DNA of 64,000 bases from Micromonospora coriariae (GTDB lineage: Bacteria > Actinomycetota > Actinomycetes > Mycobacteriales > Micromonosporaceae), in the NCBI RefSeq assembly GCF_900091455.1, contig NZ_LT607412.1, positions 1,178,001 to 1,242,000 of the forward strand, read 5' to 3'. Position 1 is the stretch's first letter; each line of letters opens with the position of its first letter. Below the pieces are notes generated by a model. It saw only the letters and a program-made list of their open reading frames with translations. It had not been told where the DNA came from and searched no databases. Below, in pieces: positions 16,324 through 27,113 of this stretch. The translations under genes were made by a program, and so were the position numbers.

Positions 16324-17445
16324 TCAGGACCTCTCCGGTACGCGCCGGAGCCGCCAGCCGCGTCGCGGCCGGTCGGTGTCCCGCTCGGCCAGCGCCCGGC
16401 GCTGGATCAGCGTGAGCACGATGATGATCAGGAACAGGACGAAGGAGATCGCCGCGCCGGAGCCGTAGTCGAAGTCCCGGAAGGCGGTCCGGTACGACAG
16501 GTAGGCCGGGGTGAGCGTGGTCTTGGCCGGGTCTCCCTGGCTCATCACGTACACCTGGTCGAAGACCTGCCAGGAGCCGATCAGGCCGAGGGTGAGCACC
16601 AGGAAGGTGGTCGGCCTGATCAGCGGCAGGGTGACGTGGCGGAACCGCTGCCACCGGGACGCGCCGTCGAGGGTGCTCGCCTCCTCCAGCGCCACCGGCA
16701 CGTTCTGCAGGCCGGCCAGGAACATCAGCATGAAGGTGCCGGAGGTGGTCCAGACCACCAGCGTGATGATCGACATCATCGCCACGCTGGGTCCGGCCAG
16801 CCAGTCCCACCAGCTCAGCCCGAACGGCCCACCGTCGGCCAGCGCCGCCGGGGGCGAATCGACGCCGACCGCGCCGAACAGCAGGTGCAGCACGCCCCGC
16901 GAGTCGGCGAACCACTCCGGTCCGTCGATGCCCAGGACGCTGAGCAGCGCGTTGACCGCGCCCGAGTTGGCGAACAGGAACAGGAACACCACGCTGATCG
17001 CCACCGAGCTGGTGACCGAGGGGAAGTAGAAGGCGCTGCGGAAGAAGCTCTTGCCCTTGAGCATCCGGTTGTTGACGACCAGCGCCAGCCCGAGCGCGAG
17101 CACGGTCTGCGCCGGTACCACGATCGCCACGTAGTAGATGTTGTTGCGGATGCTGGTCATGAAGTCGCGGCGGGCCAGCCCGTCCTCGGTGAACAACTGG
17201 GTGTAGTTGTGCCCGCCGACGAACGGCACGTCGCCGGTGAACGGGCTGCCCTGGCCGTTCCAGTCGGTCAGGCTGACCCAGAGCGCCATCAGGATCGGCA
17301 GCAGCAGGAACAGCCCCAGAATGACGATCACCGGCGCGACGAAGAGCCATCCGGCGACGTTCTCGTTGCTGCGGACGCCGCCCCAGCGCCGACGGGGACT
17401 CTTCCCCGGCTCGGTCGCCACGGCGTTCAGTGTCTCGGTTGCCAT
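16324..17445 (-). CDS. Carbohydrate ABC transporter permease, MalF type
   Basis: 373 residues, longer than typical CUT1 partners of about 300. An N-terminal helix 'AGWLFVAPVIVILGLFLLLPILMALWVSLTDW' is followed by an extra segment of about 60 residues ('LSVLGIDGPEWFADSRGVLHLLFGAVG..') between membrane spans 3 and 4, and the EAA motif 'EEASTLDGASRWQRFRHVTLPLIRP'. It forms the heteromeric channel with the next gene. Between it and the upstream binding protein gene lies an 88-bp gap filled by a palindromic repeat that may reduce read-through. Confidence 0.93.
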   Translation of the reverse strand: MATETLNAVATEPGKSPRRRWGGVRSNENVAGWLFVAPVIVILGLFLLLPILMALWVSLTDWNGQGSPFTGDVPFVGGHNYTQLFTEDGLARRDFMTSIRNNIYYVAIVVPAQTVLALGLALVVNNRMLKGKSFFRSAFYFPSVTSSVAISVVFLFLFANSGAVNALLSVLGIDGPEWFADSRGVLHLLFGAVGVDSPPAALADGGPFGLSWWDWLAGPSVAMMSIITLVVWTTSGTFMLMFLAGLQNVPVALEEASTLDGASRWQRFRHVTLPLIRPTTFLVLTLGLIGSWQVFDQVYVMSQGDPAKTTLTPAYLSYRTAFRDFDYGSGAAISFVLFLIIIVLTLIQRRALAERDTDRPRRGWRLRRVPERS

Positions 17446-17475
17446 CTCCCCTCCCTCCCTTACTCGGGCCGACGG

Positions 17476-17533
17476 TGGAAGGAAGGGCCCCTTGTTATCG
17501 CCTGGTGTATAAGAAGGGACCCTTCCTAACGCC
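17476..17533. repeat. Double GGGCCC palindromic repeat, copy 1, inside the importer operon
   Basis: Two similar units in opposed order, GGAAGGGCCCCTTGTTATCG (17480-17499) and AAGAAGGGACCCTTCCTAACGC (from 17511, given in part), joined by CTGGTGTAT. The same unit pair with GTGTAT linker occurs at 28562-28616. Each unit folds into a short GC stem, and the pair can form a longer hairpin. It lies between the binding-protein and MalF-type genes. Confidence 0.8.
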
Positions 17534-18784
17534 TCAGCTGGTGCCGAGCGCTGCCTTCGCGTTCTTGTCGAAGTTCTGCAGCACCGTCTTCGGGTCGCCG
17601 TTGGCCAGGCCCTGCAGGCTGGTGTCCAGGTCGGAGAGGACGCTGTCCATCTTCGGGGCGTTCACCGGGCCCTGCGCGTACGCGGCGCCGTCGATGAACG
17701 GCTTGTCCGCCGGGAAGGCGCTGGTGTACTGGTCGCGCACCGACTGCCGGGACGGCATCACGCCGAACGCCTTGGCGAAGCTCATCTGCTGCTCACCGCT
17801 GGTCATCGCCTCGACGAACTTGATCGCCTGGTCCTTGTACTTGCTCTTGGCCGCGATGCCCCAGCACTGGGTGAAGGAGAGCGTGCCCGGGCCCTTCGCG
17901 CCGGCCGGCAGCGGGACGATCTTGTACTTGATGTTCGGGAAGTCGTTCTGCAGGGCGCCCTTGATCCAGTTGCCCTCGATGGTCATCACGGCCTTGCCCT
18001 TGCCGAACGCCTCACCGGACCAGCCGGCGTCGAGCTGCTTCGGGTACTTGGCGAGGCCCGTGGTCAGCATGGTCTTGACGTACTGGAGGGCGGCCAGGTT
18101 CTCCGGGGTGTCGGCGGTGGCCTGCTTGCCGTCCTTGCTCATCAGCCAGCCGCCGTTCTGCACCATGAAGGCGCCGATCCGGTCGCGGGTGTCACCGAGG
18201 GCCAGCGGGACCTGCCCCTTGGCCTTGATCTTCTGGGCGGTCGCGGTGAGCTGGTCCCAGGTGGTCGGCACGTCGGCGTCGGTCAGCCCGGCCTTGGCCC
18301 ACAGGTCGGTGTTGATCTGCAGGGCCAGGGTGGAGAAGTCCTTGGGCGCGCAGTAGAGCTTGCCGTCGTAGGTGAAGGCGGTGCGCAGGCTCTCGTAGAA
18401 GTCGTCCGGGTTGCTGACCTTGTCGCCGTACGGCTCCAGGGCGCCGACGCTGGCGTAGTCGGCGAACCGCGCCGCGTCGACGTAGAAGACGTCCGGCGGG
18501 GTGCCGCCGGCGAGGGCCTGGCCGAGCTGCTGGGTGAGGTCCTGCGCCGGGGTGACCGTGGCGGTGTTGCCGGAGCTGCCGGCCCACTTCGCCGCGGCGT
18601 CCTGGACGGCCTTGGTCTCGGCCTCGCCGGAGGAGCCGATCAGGATCTGCAGGCTGGCCGGGCCGCTGGACTGGGTGGCGTCGCCGGAGGAGTCGTCGAA
18701 GCCACTGCCGCAGGCCGCGGAGCCGAGGAGGGCGACGGCGGCGAGGCCGGCCACCGCCGCCCGGGTGAGGGTTCGAGATGCCAT
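17534..18784 (-). CDS. Sugar-binding lipoprotein of a CUT1 ABC importer
   Basis: 416 residues. A lipoprotein signal ends in 'LLGSAAC' with the acylated Cys at 25. The mature part is a family 1 extracellular solute-binding protein ('SLQILIGSSGEAETKAVQDAAAKW', 'PPDVFYVDAARFADY', 'FPNIKYKIVPLPAG', 'GIAAKSKYKDQAIKFVEAM'). It captures an oligosaccharide and delivers it to the two permeases encoded downstream. Start confirmed by AGGAG 6 nt upstream. It follows the LacI gene by 25 bp, so it is co-transcribed with its regulator. Confidence 0.94.
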   Translation of the reverse strand: MASRTLTRAAVAGLAAVALLGSAACGSGFDDSSGDATQSSGPASLQILIGSSGEAETKAVQDAAAKWAGSSGNTATVTPAQDLTQQLGQALAGGTPPDVFYVDAARFADYASVGALEPYGDKVSNPDDFYESLRTAFTYDGKLYCAPKDFSTLALQINTDLWAKAGLTDADVPTTWDQLTATAQKIKAKGQVPLALGDTRDRIGAFMVQNGGWLMSKDGKQATADTPENLAALQYVKTMLTTGLAKYPKQLDAGWSGEAFGKGKAVMTIEGNWIKGALQNDFPNIKYKIVPLPAGAKGPGTLSFTQCWGIAAKSKYKDQAIKFVEAMTSGEQQMSFAKAFGVMPSRQSVRDQYTSAFPADKPFIDGAAYAQGPVNAPKMDSVLSDLDTSLQGLANGDPKTVLQNFDKNAKAALGTS

Positions 18785-18809
18785 GGGTTTCTCCTGGTGG
18801 GGGAAGGGA

Positions 18810-19799
18810 CTACGCGGTGTGCCGGAGCGCCAGCGCGGGCTGGAGCAGCACGTGGGTGGGGGTCTCGTGGTTGCCGTCCAGGACGCCGGTGAGCAGGTCC
18901 ACGCAGCGGGCGGCGGCCTCGCCGAGCGGTTGGCTGACGCTGGCCAGCCCGACCGCGGCGGCCACCGGGGTGTCGTCGAAGCCGATCACCGACACGGGCG
19001 GGTCGACGCCGCGGATCGCCTGGAGGGCGCCGAGGGCGAGCGAGTCGCTGGCACAGACCACGGCGGTCGGTGCCACGGTGACGAGCAGGTCGCGCATCAG
19101 CCGCTCCCCCTCGGCGATGCCGTCCTCGGTCTCCCGGTGCAGCCCGGTCGGGTCGATGCCGGCGGCGCGCAGCGCGTCACGCCAGCCGGCCCGGCGGTCG
19201 TCGCCGACGCCGGAGCCGAGCGGCCAACCGAGGAACGCGATCCGCCGGTGCCCGGACGCCAGCAGGTGCCGGGTGGCCTGGGCCGTGCCGGCTGCGCCGT
19301 CGACGTCGACCCAGGGGTGGGCGTCGAGCGCGTCCCACGGCCGGCCGAAGGTCACGAACGGCACGTCCCGGCCGGCGAGCCAGGCGGTACGCGGGTCGCC
19401 GTACTTGGTGCCGACGAGCACGAACGCGTCCAGCTCGTACGTGCCCAGCAGGTCGTCGTACGTCGCGATCTCCCGCTCGTCGTCGGTGGCGGTGTAGAGC
19501 AGCACGCGGTAGCCGGCGGCGTCGGCGGTCTCGGTGAGGCCGTGCAGGAATCGGTCGAGCACCGAGCCGTTGATGCCGTCGCGGGTCGGCTCGATCCGTG
19601 CGGCGATCAGCCGGGACCGGCCGGTGCGCATCTGCCGGGCGGCCTGGTTGGCCCGGTAGCCGAGCGCGCGGATCGCGTCCTGGACCCGTAGCCGGGTCTC
19701 CTCCCGCACGATGTGCGGGGCGTTGAGCACGTTGGACACCGTCTGGCGGCTCACTCGGGCGTGCCGGGCCACCGTCGCGATGGTCACCTTTTCGGCCAC
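18810..19799 (-). CDS. LacI-family transcriptional regulator
   Basis: 329 residues. The N-terminal helix-turn-helix 'TIATVARHARVSRQTVSNVLN' and hinge helix 'ALGYRANQAARQMRTGRS' are canonical, followed by a periplasmic-binding-like effector domain with 'ASGHRRIAFLGWP' and 'VSVIGFDDTPVAAA'. It should repress the importer operon, which it heads, and the divergent debranching enzyme, with a sugar as inducer. The GTG at 19799 follows GAGAGG by 7 nt. The operator downstream of its promoter predicts autoregulation. Confidence 0.94.
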   Translation of the reverse strand: MAEKVTIATVARHARVSRQTVSNVLNAPHIVREETRLRVQDAIRALGYRANQAARQMRTGRSRLIAARIEPTRDGINGSVLDRFLHGLTETADAAGYRVLLYTATDDEREIATYDDLLGTYELDAFVLVGTKYGDPRTAWLAGRDVPFVTFGRPWDALDAHPWVDVDGAAGTAQATRHLLASGHRRIAFLGWPLGSGVGDDRRAGWRDALRAAGIDPTGLHRETEDGIAEGERLMRDLLVTVAPTAVVCASDSLALGALQAIRGVDPPVSVIGFDDTPVAAAVGLASVSQPLGEAAARCVDLLTGVLDGNHETPTHVLLQPALALRHTA

Positions 19800-19816
19800 T
19801 AAATACCTCTCGCCAT

Positions 19817-19860
19817 CTTGAACGATCCAATTCGGATAAGGCAGGATTAGATCGTTCAAG
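19817..19860. promoter_or_regulatory. LacI operator: 11-bp perfect inverted repeat between divergent genes
   Basis: CTTGAACGATC (19817-19827) and GATCGTTCAAG (19850-19860) are perfect inverted copies 22 bp apart, 33 bp centre to centre (about three helical turns). For the plus strand, TTGAAC (19818-19823) and CAGGAT (19842-19847) form a promoter with an 18-nt spacer lying inside the site. Confidence 0.75.
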
Positions 19861-19877
19861 TTTCTGGAATGTTTCGC

Positions 19878-19907
19878 ACTTTGCACCGCCAGGGGCCGCG
19901 TTGTCAA
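19878..19907 (-). promoter_or_regulatory. Promoter of the lacI-importer operon
   Basis: On the minus strand TTGACA (19902-19907) and CAAAGT (19878-19883) are 18 nt apart. The predicted start near 19871 places the operator at 19817-19860 just downstream, consistent with a roadblock mode of repression. Confidence 0.5.
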
Positions 19908-19945
19908 GACGTCCGCCCCGCACCCCGATGATCTGGAGCCACACC

Positions 19946-22054
19946 GTGATCGAACGCCAGCTGCAACCCCTCCTGCACGAGTTGGTGGGGGTGGTCCTCG
20001 CCCCGACCAGCGCACTGGGGGACGCGACCGGACAGATCCGCCCGACCGGCGTCCAGGGCGTCTTCCACGCCGACGCCAGGGTGCTCTCCCAGGCCGAGCT
20101 ACGGGTCGACGACCGCGAGCTGGAAGGACTGACCCACGGCGGAGACGGCCCGCACGGCGCCCGCTTCGTGAGCCTGGCGCGCTGGCTCGGCGACCCCGTG
20201 CCCGACCCCACCGTCCGGGTCGACCGGCTCCGCCGGGCCACCCGCGACGGCCTCACCGAGGAACTGCGGGTCGTCTCCACCGCCACCGTGCCGGTACGCG
20301 CCACAGTCAGCGTCGACCTCGCCTGCGACCTGGCACCCATCGAGGTGGTCAAGTCCGGTGGTGCCGCGGCAGCACTGGAAGCCAAGACCGGACAGCCCGG
20401 CGTGCTCACCTGGTCGACAGAGGGAATCACGGTCACCGTCACCGGCGCGGGCGCCGATGTGCTCGCCACCGGCGAACGGATCACCGCACCCCGGCTGGCC
20501 TGGCCGGTCGAGCTGCCCCCCGGCGGCGAGACGGTGCTGCGCTGGCACCTCACCGTCGAGGACCCACGTGCCGTAGTCATCGGCCCGGCCGGCGAGCCGG
20601 ACTGGTCCCGGCCGAAGGTGACCGCGGACGACCGGCGGCTGGTCCGGCTGCTCGACCGCAGCCTCGACGACCTGCGCGGGCTGCGACTGGCCGAGACCGG
20701 CGCACCAGGCGACGTCTTCCTCGGCGCCGGGGTGCCCTGGTTCCTCACCCTGTTCGGCCGGGACAGCCTCTGGGCCGCCCGGATGATGCTGCCGCTCGGC
20801 ACCGACCTGGCCGCCGGCACCCTGCGGGTGCTCGCCCGACGACAGGGCACCCGGGTCGACCCGGCCACCGGCGAGGGCCCCGGCAAGATCCTGCACGAGC
20901 TGCGCCGCCACGAGTTCGCGCTGCCCGACGGCGGGCTGCGCCTGCCGCCGGCCTACTACGGCACAGTCGACGCCACCATGCTCTGGGTCAATCTGCTGCA
21001 CGACGCCTGGCGCTGGGGCCTGCCGGTCGAGCAGATCGAGCCGCTGCTGCCGCACCTGGAGGCGGCGCTGCGCTGGCTCGGCGAGCACGCCGACCCGGAC
21101 GGCGACGGCCTGGTCGAGTACATCGACACCACCGGACACGGCCTGTCCAATCAGGGCTGGAAGGACTCCGGCGACGCCGTCCGGTTCCACGACGGCTCGC
21201 TGGCCACCGCGCCGATCGTGCTGGCCGAGGTGCAGGGGTACGCGCACGAGGCGGCGGTGAACGGCGCCGCGCTGCTGGACGCCTTCGGCCGCCCGGGCGG
21301 GGACCGCTGGCGTGCGCACGCGGCCGCGCTGGCCCGCCGGTTCCGGGACAGCTTCTGGGTCGACGGCCGGTACGGCCCGCAGCCCGCACTGGCCCTGGAC
21401 CGGGACAAGCGGCCGGTCGACTCACTGACGAGCAACATCGGTCACCTGCTCGGCACCGGCCTGCTAACCGGCGACGAGGAGGACCAGGTCGCCCGCCTGC
21501 TCACCACCGACACGCTGGCCGGTGGCTTCGGGCTGCGGACCATGTCCACCGACGACGCCGGATTCAGCCCGCTGTCGTACCACTGCGGTTCGATCTGGAC
21601 CCACGACACGGCGATCGTGCTGGCCGGGCTGGCCCGCGCCGGGCACCGGGACGCCGCGCTCGGCCTGGCCGAAGGGTTGCTCGCCGCGGCCGAGGCGTTC
21701 GACTACCGGCTGCCCGAGCTGTACGGCGGCGACGACCGTTCACTGGTGAACCGCCCGGTGCCGTACCCGGCGGCGTGCCGGCCGCAGGCCTGGGCCGCGG
21801 CCAGCGCCGTGCTGCTGCTCCAGGCCGCCACCGGGCTCTACCCCGACGTGCCCGGCGGCACGGTCCGGCTGGCGCCGCTGGCCGGAGCCGAGCTGGGCGC
21901 ACTCACGGTCAGTGGGTTCCGCCTCGCCGGCACCTCAGTGGACATCTCCGTCGGCCGGACCGGCCACCCCATCATCACCGGCCTCCCCACCACCCTGACC
22001 CCAACCCCCACCGTCCCCACCCAACGCCGCCCCACCACCTCAACCCCCCACTAA
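19946..22054 (+). CDS. Glycogen-debranching-type alpha-glucosidase (amylo-1,6-glucosidase family)
   Basis: 702 residues. An N-terminal beta-rich glycogen-debranching domain ('GDATGQIRPTGVQGVFHADARVLSQAEL') precedes an (alpha/alpha)6 catalytic domain with 'FGRDSLWAARMMLPLG', 'YYGTVDATMLWVNLLHDAW', 'NQGWKDSGDAVRFHDG' and 'YPAACRPQAWAAASAVLLLQ'. The Asp in 'GWKDSGD' and an upstream Asp/Glu are the expected catalytic acids. Family members cleave alpha-glucosidic branches, some intracellular oligosaccharides. No signal peptide, so it should act on sugar brought in by the divergent LacI-controlled importer. The GTG at 19946 is preferred over the ATG at 19928 because GGAG lies 7 nt before it. Confidence 0.88.
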   Translation: MIERQLQPLLHELVGVVLAPTSALGDATGQIRPTGVQGVFHADARVLSQAELRVDDRELEGLTHGGDGPHGARFVSLARWLGDPVPDPTVRVDRLRRATRDGLTEELRVVSTATVPVRATVSVDLACDLAPIEVVKSGGAAAALEAKTGQPGVLTWSTEGITVTVTGAGADVLATGERITAPRLAWPVELPPGGETVLRWHLTVEDPRAVVIGPAGEPDWSRPKVTADDRRLVRLLDRSLDDLRGLRLAETGAPGDVFLGAGVPWFLTLFGRDSLWAARMMLPLGTDLAAGTLRVLARRQGTRVDPATGEGPGKILHELRRHEFALPDGGLRLPPAYYGTVDATMLWVNLLHDAWRWGLPVEQIEPLLPHLEAALRWLGEHADPDGDGLVEYIDTTGHGLSNQGWKDSGDAVRFHDGSLATAPIVLAEVQGYAHEAAVNGAALLDAFGRPGGDRWRAHAAALARRFRDSFWVDGRYGPQPALALDRDKRPVDSLTSNIGHLLGTGLLTGDEEDQVARLLTTDTLAGGFGLRTMSTDDAGFSPLSYHCGSIWTHDTAIVLAGLARAGHRDAALGLAEGLLAAAEAFDYRLPELYGGDDRSLVNRPVPYPAACRPQAWAAASAVLLLQAATGLYPDVPGGTVRLAPLAGAELGALTVSGFRLAGTSVDISVGRTGHPIITGLPTTLTPTPTVPTQRRPTTSTPH

Positions 22055-22089
22055 ACCCCACCCCCGGTCCCCCGGTCCACTGTCACTCC

Positions 22090-22150
22090 GTTGATCATGA
22101 AGTTGTTGTCATCCGCCGCGGCGTGTCGTGGCAATAACTTCATGATCAAC
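22090..22150. terminator. Long hairpin between convergent genes
   Basis: Arms of 22 bp, GTTGATCATGAAGTT... at 22090-22111 and its partner at 22129-22150, with a 17-nt GC-rich loop. The only two differences are G-U pairs in plus-strand RNA, so it is best suited to end the debranching gene transcript; it also faces the end of dapB. Its AT-rich arms stand out in a 70% GC region and suggest a dispersed element. Confidence 0.7.
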
Positions 22151-22188
22151 AGGGCGGGGCGGGGTGGGGCGGGGGCAGGGTGGTGCGG

Positions 22189-23079
<891 letters not shown>

Positions 23080-24477
23080 TCAGGCGACGAAGTCGGAGGC
23101 GCCGAACGGGCCGACCACGGCCAGCGACATCGGCCGGCCGAGCAGCTCCGCGGCGAGGGCGTTCACGTCCGCCACGGTGACCTCGTCGACCCGCCGGAGC
23201 AGCTCGTCCACCGGCATCAGGTCGCCGTAGAGCAGCTCCCCCTTGGCCAGCCGGCTCATCCGGGAACCGGTGTCCTCCAGGCCGAGCACGAACGAGCCCT
23301 TGCTCATCCCCTTGCCCCGGGCCACCTCGGCCTCGGTCAGCCCTTCGGCGGCCACCCGGGCCAGCTCGGCGCGGGTCAGGGCCAGCACCTCGTCCACCTT
23401 GCCCGGGGCGCAACCGGCGTAGACGGCGAACAGGCCGCTGTCAGCGTACTGGCTGGCGTACGAGTAGACCGAGTACGCCAGACCGCGCTGCTCGCGGATC
23501 TCCTGGAACAGTCGGCTGGACATGCCGCCGCCGAGCACGTTGTTGAGCACCCCGAGGGCGAAGCGCCGCTCGTCGACGCGATCGATGCCGGGGCAGCCGA
23601 GGATGACGTGCGCCTGCTCGGTCTCCTTCGGCTCCACCAGGGTGGTCGCCGGCCGGGTCCGTACCGCAGGGGTGGCCTTACGGTGCGGCGCCGGCGTCGC
23701 CGCGTCGCTGTCCAGCGGGGTGCCGCGCACCGCCTGGCGGACCAGCTTGACCACCGCGGCGTGGTCGAGGTTGCCGGCGGCGGCGATGACGATCTGCGGC
23801 GCGGTGTAACGGCGCCGGTAGAAGCTCTGGATCTGCCGCCGGGTCATCGGCGTGACGGTCTCCTCGGTGCCGGAGATCAGTCGGCCCAGCGGGTGGTCAC
23901 CGTAGACGGCGCGGGCGAAGAGGTCGTGCACCTCGTCACCCGGCTCGTCGTCGTGCATGGCGATCTCTTCGAGGATCACGCCGCGCTCGGTCTCCACGTC
24001 GGCCGGCTCCAGCAGCGAGTCGGCGACCAGGTCGCACATCACGTCGATCGCCAGCGGCAGGTCCTCGTCCAGCACGCGGGCGTAGTAGCAGGTGTATTCC
24101 TTCGTGGTGAAGGCGTTCGTCTCGCCACCCACCGCCTCGATCTGCGAGGAGATCTCCAGGGCGGTGCGCTTGTGGGTGCCCTTGAAGAGCAGGTGCTCCA
24201 GGAAGTGCGCGGCACCGGCCTGTGGGCCGGTCTCGTCCCGGGAGCCCACCGCCACCCAGACGCCGAAGGAGACGCTGCGCATGGCCGGGATCGCCTCGGT
24301 GAGCACGCGCAGGCCGCTGGGCAGCATGGTACGTCGTACCGTGCCGCCCAGCGGGTCGTCGCTGAGCGTCCGGGTCACCGCCCGGGCGGTGCCGCCGGAG
24401 CGGCCCGCCCCGGTGTCCCGGGACGCGGCCACCCCCCGTCGATCCGGTGGAAACGGCGCACTGAAGGCCCGACTCAC
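23080..24477 (-). CDS. M16-family zinc metallopeptidase
   Basis: 465 residues. The inverted zinc motif HxxEH is present as HFLEH at 91-95 with the distal Glu in 'ETERGVILEEIAMHDDEPGD'. The second half is the inactive M16 repeat with 'GGGMSSRLFQEIREQRGLAYSVYSY'. It is the processing-peptidase-like protein usually found after pnp in actinobacteria; its substrates are not known. The GTG start follows GGGAG by 6 nt. The first 45 residues are Arg/Gly-rich and probably disordered. Confidence 0.92.
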   Translation of the reverse strand: MSRAFSAPFPPDRRGVAASRDTGAGRSGGTARAVTRTLSDDPLGGTVRRTMLPSGLRVLTEAIPAMRSVSFGVWVAVGSRDETGPQAGAAHFLEHLLFKGTHKRTALEISSQIEAVGGETNAFTTKEYTCYYARVLDEDLPLAIDVMCDLVADSLLEPADVETERGVILEEIAMHDDEPGDEVHDLFARAVYGDHPLGRLISGTEETVTPMTRRQIQSFYRRRYTAPQIVIAAAGNLDHAAVVKLVRQAVRGTPLDSDAATPAPHRKATPAVRTRPATTLVEPKETEQAHVILGCPGIDRVDERRFALGVLNNVLGGGMSSRLFQEIREQRGLAYSVYSYASQYADSGLFAVYAGCAPGKVDEVLALTRAELARVAAEGLTEAEVARGKGMSKGSFVLGLEDTGSRMSRLAKGELLYGDLMPVDELLRRVDEVTVADVNALAAELLGRPMSLAVVGPFGASDFVA

Positions 24478-24525
24478 GTACTGCTCCCGGTTCGACGAGG
24501 GGTGGGTGATGCGATGTGCGGTGGG

Positions 24526-26922
24526 TCAGCTGTGCCGGGTCCGGCGACGCGGACGCTCGCCGCCCTCGCCACCCTCGCCGCCGCCGTTGCCGCCACCCTC
24601 GCCACGGTCGCCGCGCTCCGGGCCACGGCCGCCCCGGTCGCCGCCACGCTCGCGGTCGCCCCGGTCACGCGGGCCACGGTCGCCCCGGTCCCGGCTGGCC
24701 GGCCGGTCGCCACCGGCGGCCTCACCGGCGGCCGGAGCCTCGGCGCCCTCCGGGCGGACCTTGTCCAGGTAGATCTTGCCGCGGGCGTCGATGTCCGCGA
24801 TCTCGACCTCGACCCGGTCGCCGACGTTGAGGAAGTCCTCAACACGCTCGACCCGCTTGCCGTCGCCCACCTTGGAGATGTGCAGCAGGCCGTCACGGCC
24901 CGGCAGCAGCGAGATGAACGCCCCGAACGCGGCGGTCTTGACCACCGTGCCGAGGAAGCGCTCGCCCTGCTTGGGCAGGGTCGGGTTGGCGATCCCGTTG
25001 ATCCGGTCGACGGCCGCCTGGGCCGACGGGCCGTTGGTGGCGCCGACGTAGATCGTGCCGTCGTCCTCGATGGAGATCTCGGCGCCGGTCTCGTCCTGGA
25101 TCGCGTTGATGGTCTGCCCCTTCGGGCCGATCACCATGCCGATCTTGTCGACCGGGATCTTGACGGTGGTGACCCGCGGCGCGTAGTCGGACATCTCGGC
25201 CGGAGCCTCGATCGCCGCCTTCATGACCCCGAGGATGATCTGCCGGGCCTCGTTCGCCTGCTGCAGCGCGGCGGCCAGCACGTCCGACGGGATGCCGTCG
25301 AGCTTGGTGTCGAGCTGGAGCGCTGTCACGAACTCCGGCGTGCCGGCGACCTTGAAGTCCATGTCGCCGAACGCGTCCTCGGCACCGAGGATGTCGGTCA
25401 GCGTCACGTACTGGGTCTTGCCGTCCACCTCGTCCGAGATGAGCCCCATCGCGATGCCGGCCACCGGCGCCTTCAGCGGCACACCGGCGCTGAGCAGGCC
25501 CAGCGTCGAGGCGCAGACCGAACCCATCGAGGTGGAGCCGTTGGAGCCGAGCGCCTCGGAGACCTGCCGGATGGCGTACGGGAACTCCTCGCGCGACGGC
25601 AGCACCGGGATCAGCGCCCGCTCGGCGAGCGCACCGTGGCCGATCTCGCGCCGCTTCGGCGAGCCGACCCGGCCGGTCTCACCTGTCGAGTACGGCGGGA
25701 AGTTGTAGTTGTGCATGTAGCGCTTGCGGTTCTCGGGGGACAGCGTGTCCACCATCTGCTCCATGCGGAGCATGTTCAGCGTGGTGACGCCCAGGATCTG
25801 GGTCTCGCCCCGCTCGAACAGCGCCGAACCGTGCACCCGGGGCAGCACGCCGACCTCGGCGGTCAGCGGGCGGATGTCCCGCGGGCCGCGGCCGTCCATG
25901 CGGACCTGCTCCCGCAGCACGCGGTTGCGCACCTCGGACTTGGTCAGCGAGCGGAAGGCAGCGCTGAGCTCCTTCTCCCGCCCCTCGAACCGACCACCCA
26001 GCTCCTCGGCGACCCGGGCCTTGACCCGGTCCAGGGCCTCCTCGCGGTCGGCCTTGCCGGCGATGGTGATCGCCTCGGCCACCTCGGTGCGGGCCAGCTC
26101 GGCGACCGCGTCGTACACGTCGTCCTGGTAGTCCAGGAAGACGGGGAACTCGGTGACCGGCTTGGCGGCGACCTCGGCCAGCTCGCTCTGCGCGCGGCAC
26201 AGCTCGCGGATCGCCGGCTTCGCGGCCTCCAGACCGCTGGCCACGATCTCCTCGGTCGGTGCGGTGGCACCGGCCGAGATCAGGGCGACGGCGTTCGGCG
26301 TGGCCTCGGCCTCGACCATCATGATGGCGACGTCGCCGTCCGGCAGCGTGCGGCCGGCCACGACCATGTCGAAGGTGGCGCGGGCCAGCTCCTCCAGGGT
26401 CGGGAAGGCGACCCACTGGCCGTCGATGTGCGCGACCCGGGTCGCACCGATCGGGCCGGAGAACGGCAGGCCGGAGAGCTTGGTCGACATCGAGGCGGCG
26501 TTGATGGCCACCACGTCGTACGGGTGCTGCGGGTCGAGCGCGAGGACGGTCTCGACGACCTGGACCTCGTTGCGCAGGCCCTTGACGAACGACGGGCGCA
26601 GCGGCCGGTCGATCAGCCGGCAGGTGAGGATGGCGTCCTCGCTGGGCCGGCCCTCACGGCGGAAGAACGAGCCGGGAATCCGGCCCGCGGCGTACATCCG
26701 CTCCTCGACGTCGACGGTCAGCGGGAAGAAGTCGAACTGCTCCTTCGGGTGCTTACCGGCGGTGGTGGCGGAGAGAACGACCGTCTCGCCCAGCTGGGCG
26801 ATGACGGAACCGGCGGCCTGGCGAGCCAGCCGACCGGTGGAGAAGGTGATCTCACGGGTGCCGAAGGACCCGTTGTCGATCACGGCGGTGCGGGATTCGG
26901 TGCCGAGGTTGGTCTCGGTCAT
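24526..26922 (-). CDS. pnp: Polyribonucleotide nucleotidyltransferase (PNPase)
   Basis: 798 residues: two RNase PH domains with a helical linker ('[28 protein letters not shown]'; '[20 protein letters not shown]'; '[18 protein letters not shown]'), a KH domain with '[20 protein letters not shown]', an S1 domain ('[26 protein letters not shown]'), then a tail of about 75 residues rich in Arg, Gly, Asp and Glu ('[18 protein letters not shown]'). PNPase degrades RNA phosphorolytically from the 3' end and can add tails. Start MTETN at 26922 with AAGGAG about 11 nt upstream. It follows rpsO, the order seen in most bacteria. Confidence 0.97.
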   Translation of the reverse strand: MTETNLGTESRTAVIDNGSFGTREITFSTGRLARQAAGSVIAQLGETVVLSATTAGKHPKEQFDFFPLTVDVEERMYAAGRIPGSFFRREGRPSEDAILTCRLIDRPLRPSFVKGLRNEVQVVETVLALDPQHPYDVVAINAASMSTKLSGLPFSGPIGATRVAHIDGQWVAFPTLEELARATFDMVVAGRTLPDGDVAIMMVEAEATPNAVALISAGATAPTEEIVASGLEAAKPAIRELCRAQSELAEVAAKPVTEFPVFLDYQDDVYDAVAELARTEVAEAITIAGKADREEALDRVKARVAEELGGRFEGREKELSAAFRSLTKSEVRNRVLREQVRMDGRGPRDIRPLTAEVGVLPRVHGSALFERGETQILGVTTLNMLRMEQMVDTLSPENRKRYMHNYNFPPYSTGETGRVGSPKRREIGHGALAERALIPVLPSREEFPYAIRQVSEALGSNGSTSMGSVCASTLGLLSAGVPLKAPVAGIAMGLISDEVDGKTQYVTLTDILGAEDAFGDMDFKVAGTPEFVTALQLDTKLDGIPSDVLAAALQQANEARQIILGVMKAAIEAPAEMSDYAPRVTTVKIPVDKIGMVIGPKGQTINAIQDETGAEISIEDDGTIYVGATNGPSAQAAVDRINGIANPTLPKQGERFLGTVVKTAAFGAFISLLPGRDGLLHISKVGDGKRVERVEDFLNVGDRVEVEIADIDARGKIYLDKVRPEGAEAPAAGEAAGGDRPASRDRGDRGPRDRGDRERGGDRGGRGPERGDRGEGGGNGGGEGGEGGERPRRRTRHS

Positions 26923-26942
26923 GTGCTGTAGTGCTCCTTCGC

Positions 26943-26959
26943 GTCGTGGGCCCCACGAC
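26943..26959. promoter_or_regulatory. Hairpin in the pnp leader
   Basis: GTCGTGGG (26943-26950) and CCCACGAC (26952-26959) form an 8-bp palindrome just above the pnp ribosome site, within the 226-bp rpsO-pnp gap. In other bacteria leader hairpins here are cut by RNase III for pnp autocontrol; that role is an inference. The rest of the gap holds the rpsO terminator and nothing else I recognise. Confidence 0.4.
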
Positions 26960-27113
26960 ACGGGGAACTGCTCAGCCGGCCGGTCTTCGATCGAAGCGCC
27001 CGGGTGGCCGGCATGATGCCGGGATTCCCGGGGGCCACTACCGGAGACCGGTACGCTGACCGGCTCCCTGTCGGGTGGTCGCGCGGCCCGTGTTCTTCAG
27101 GTGGGACGCCGAT

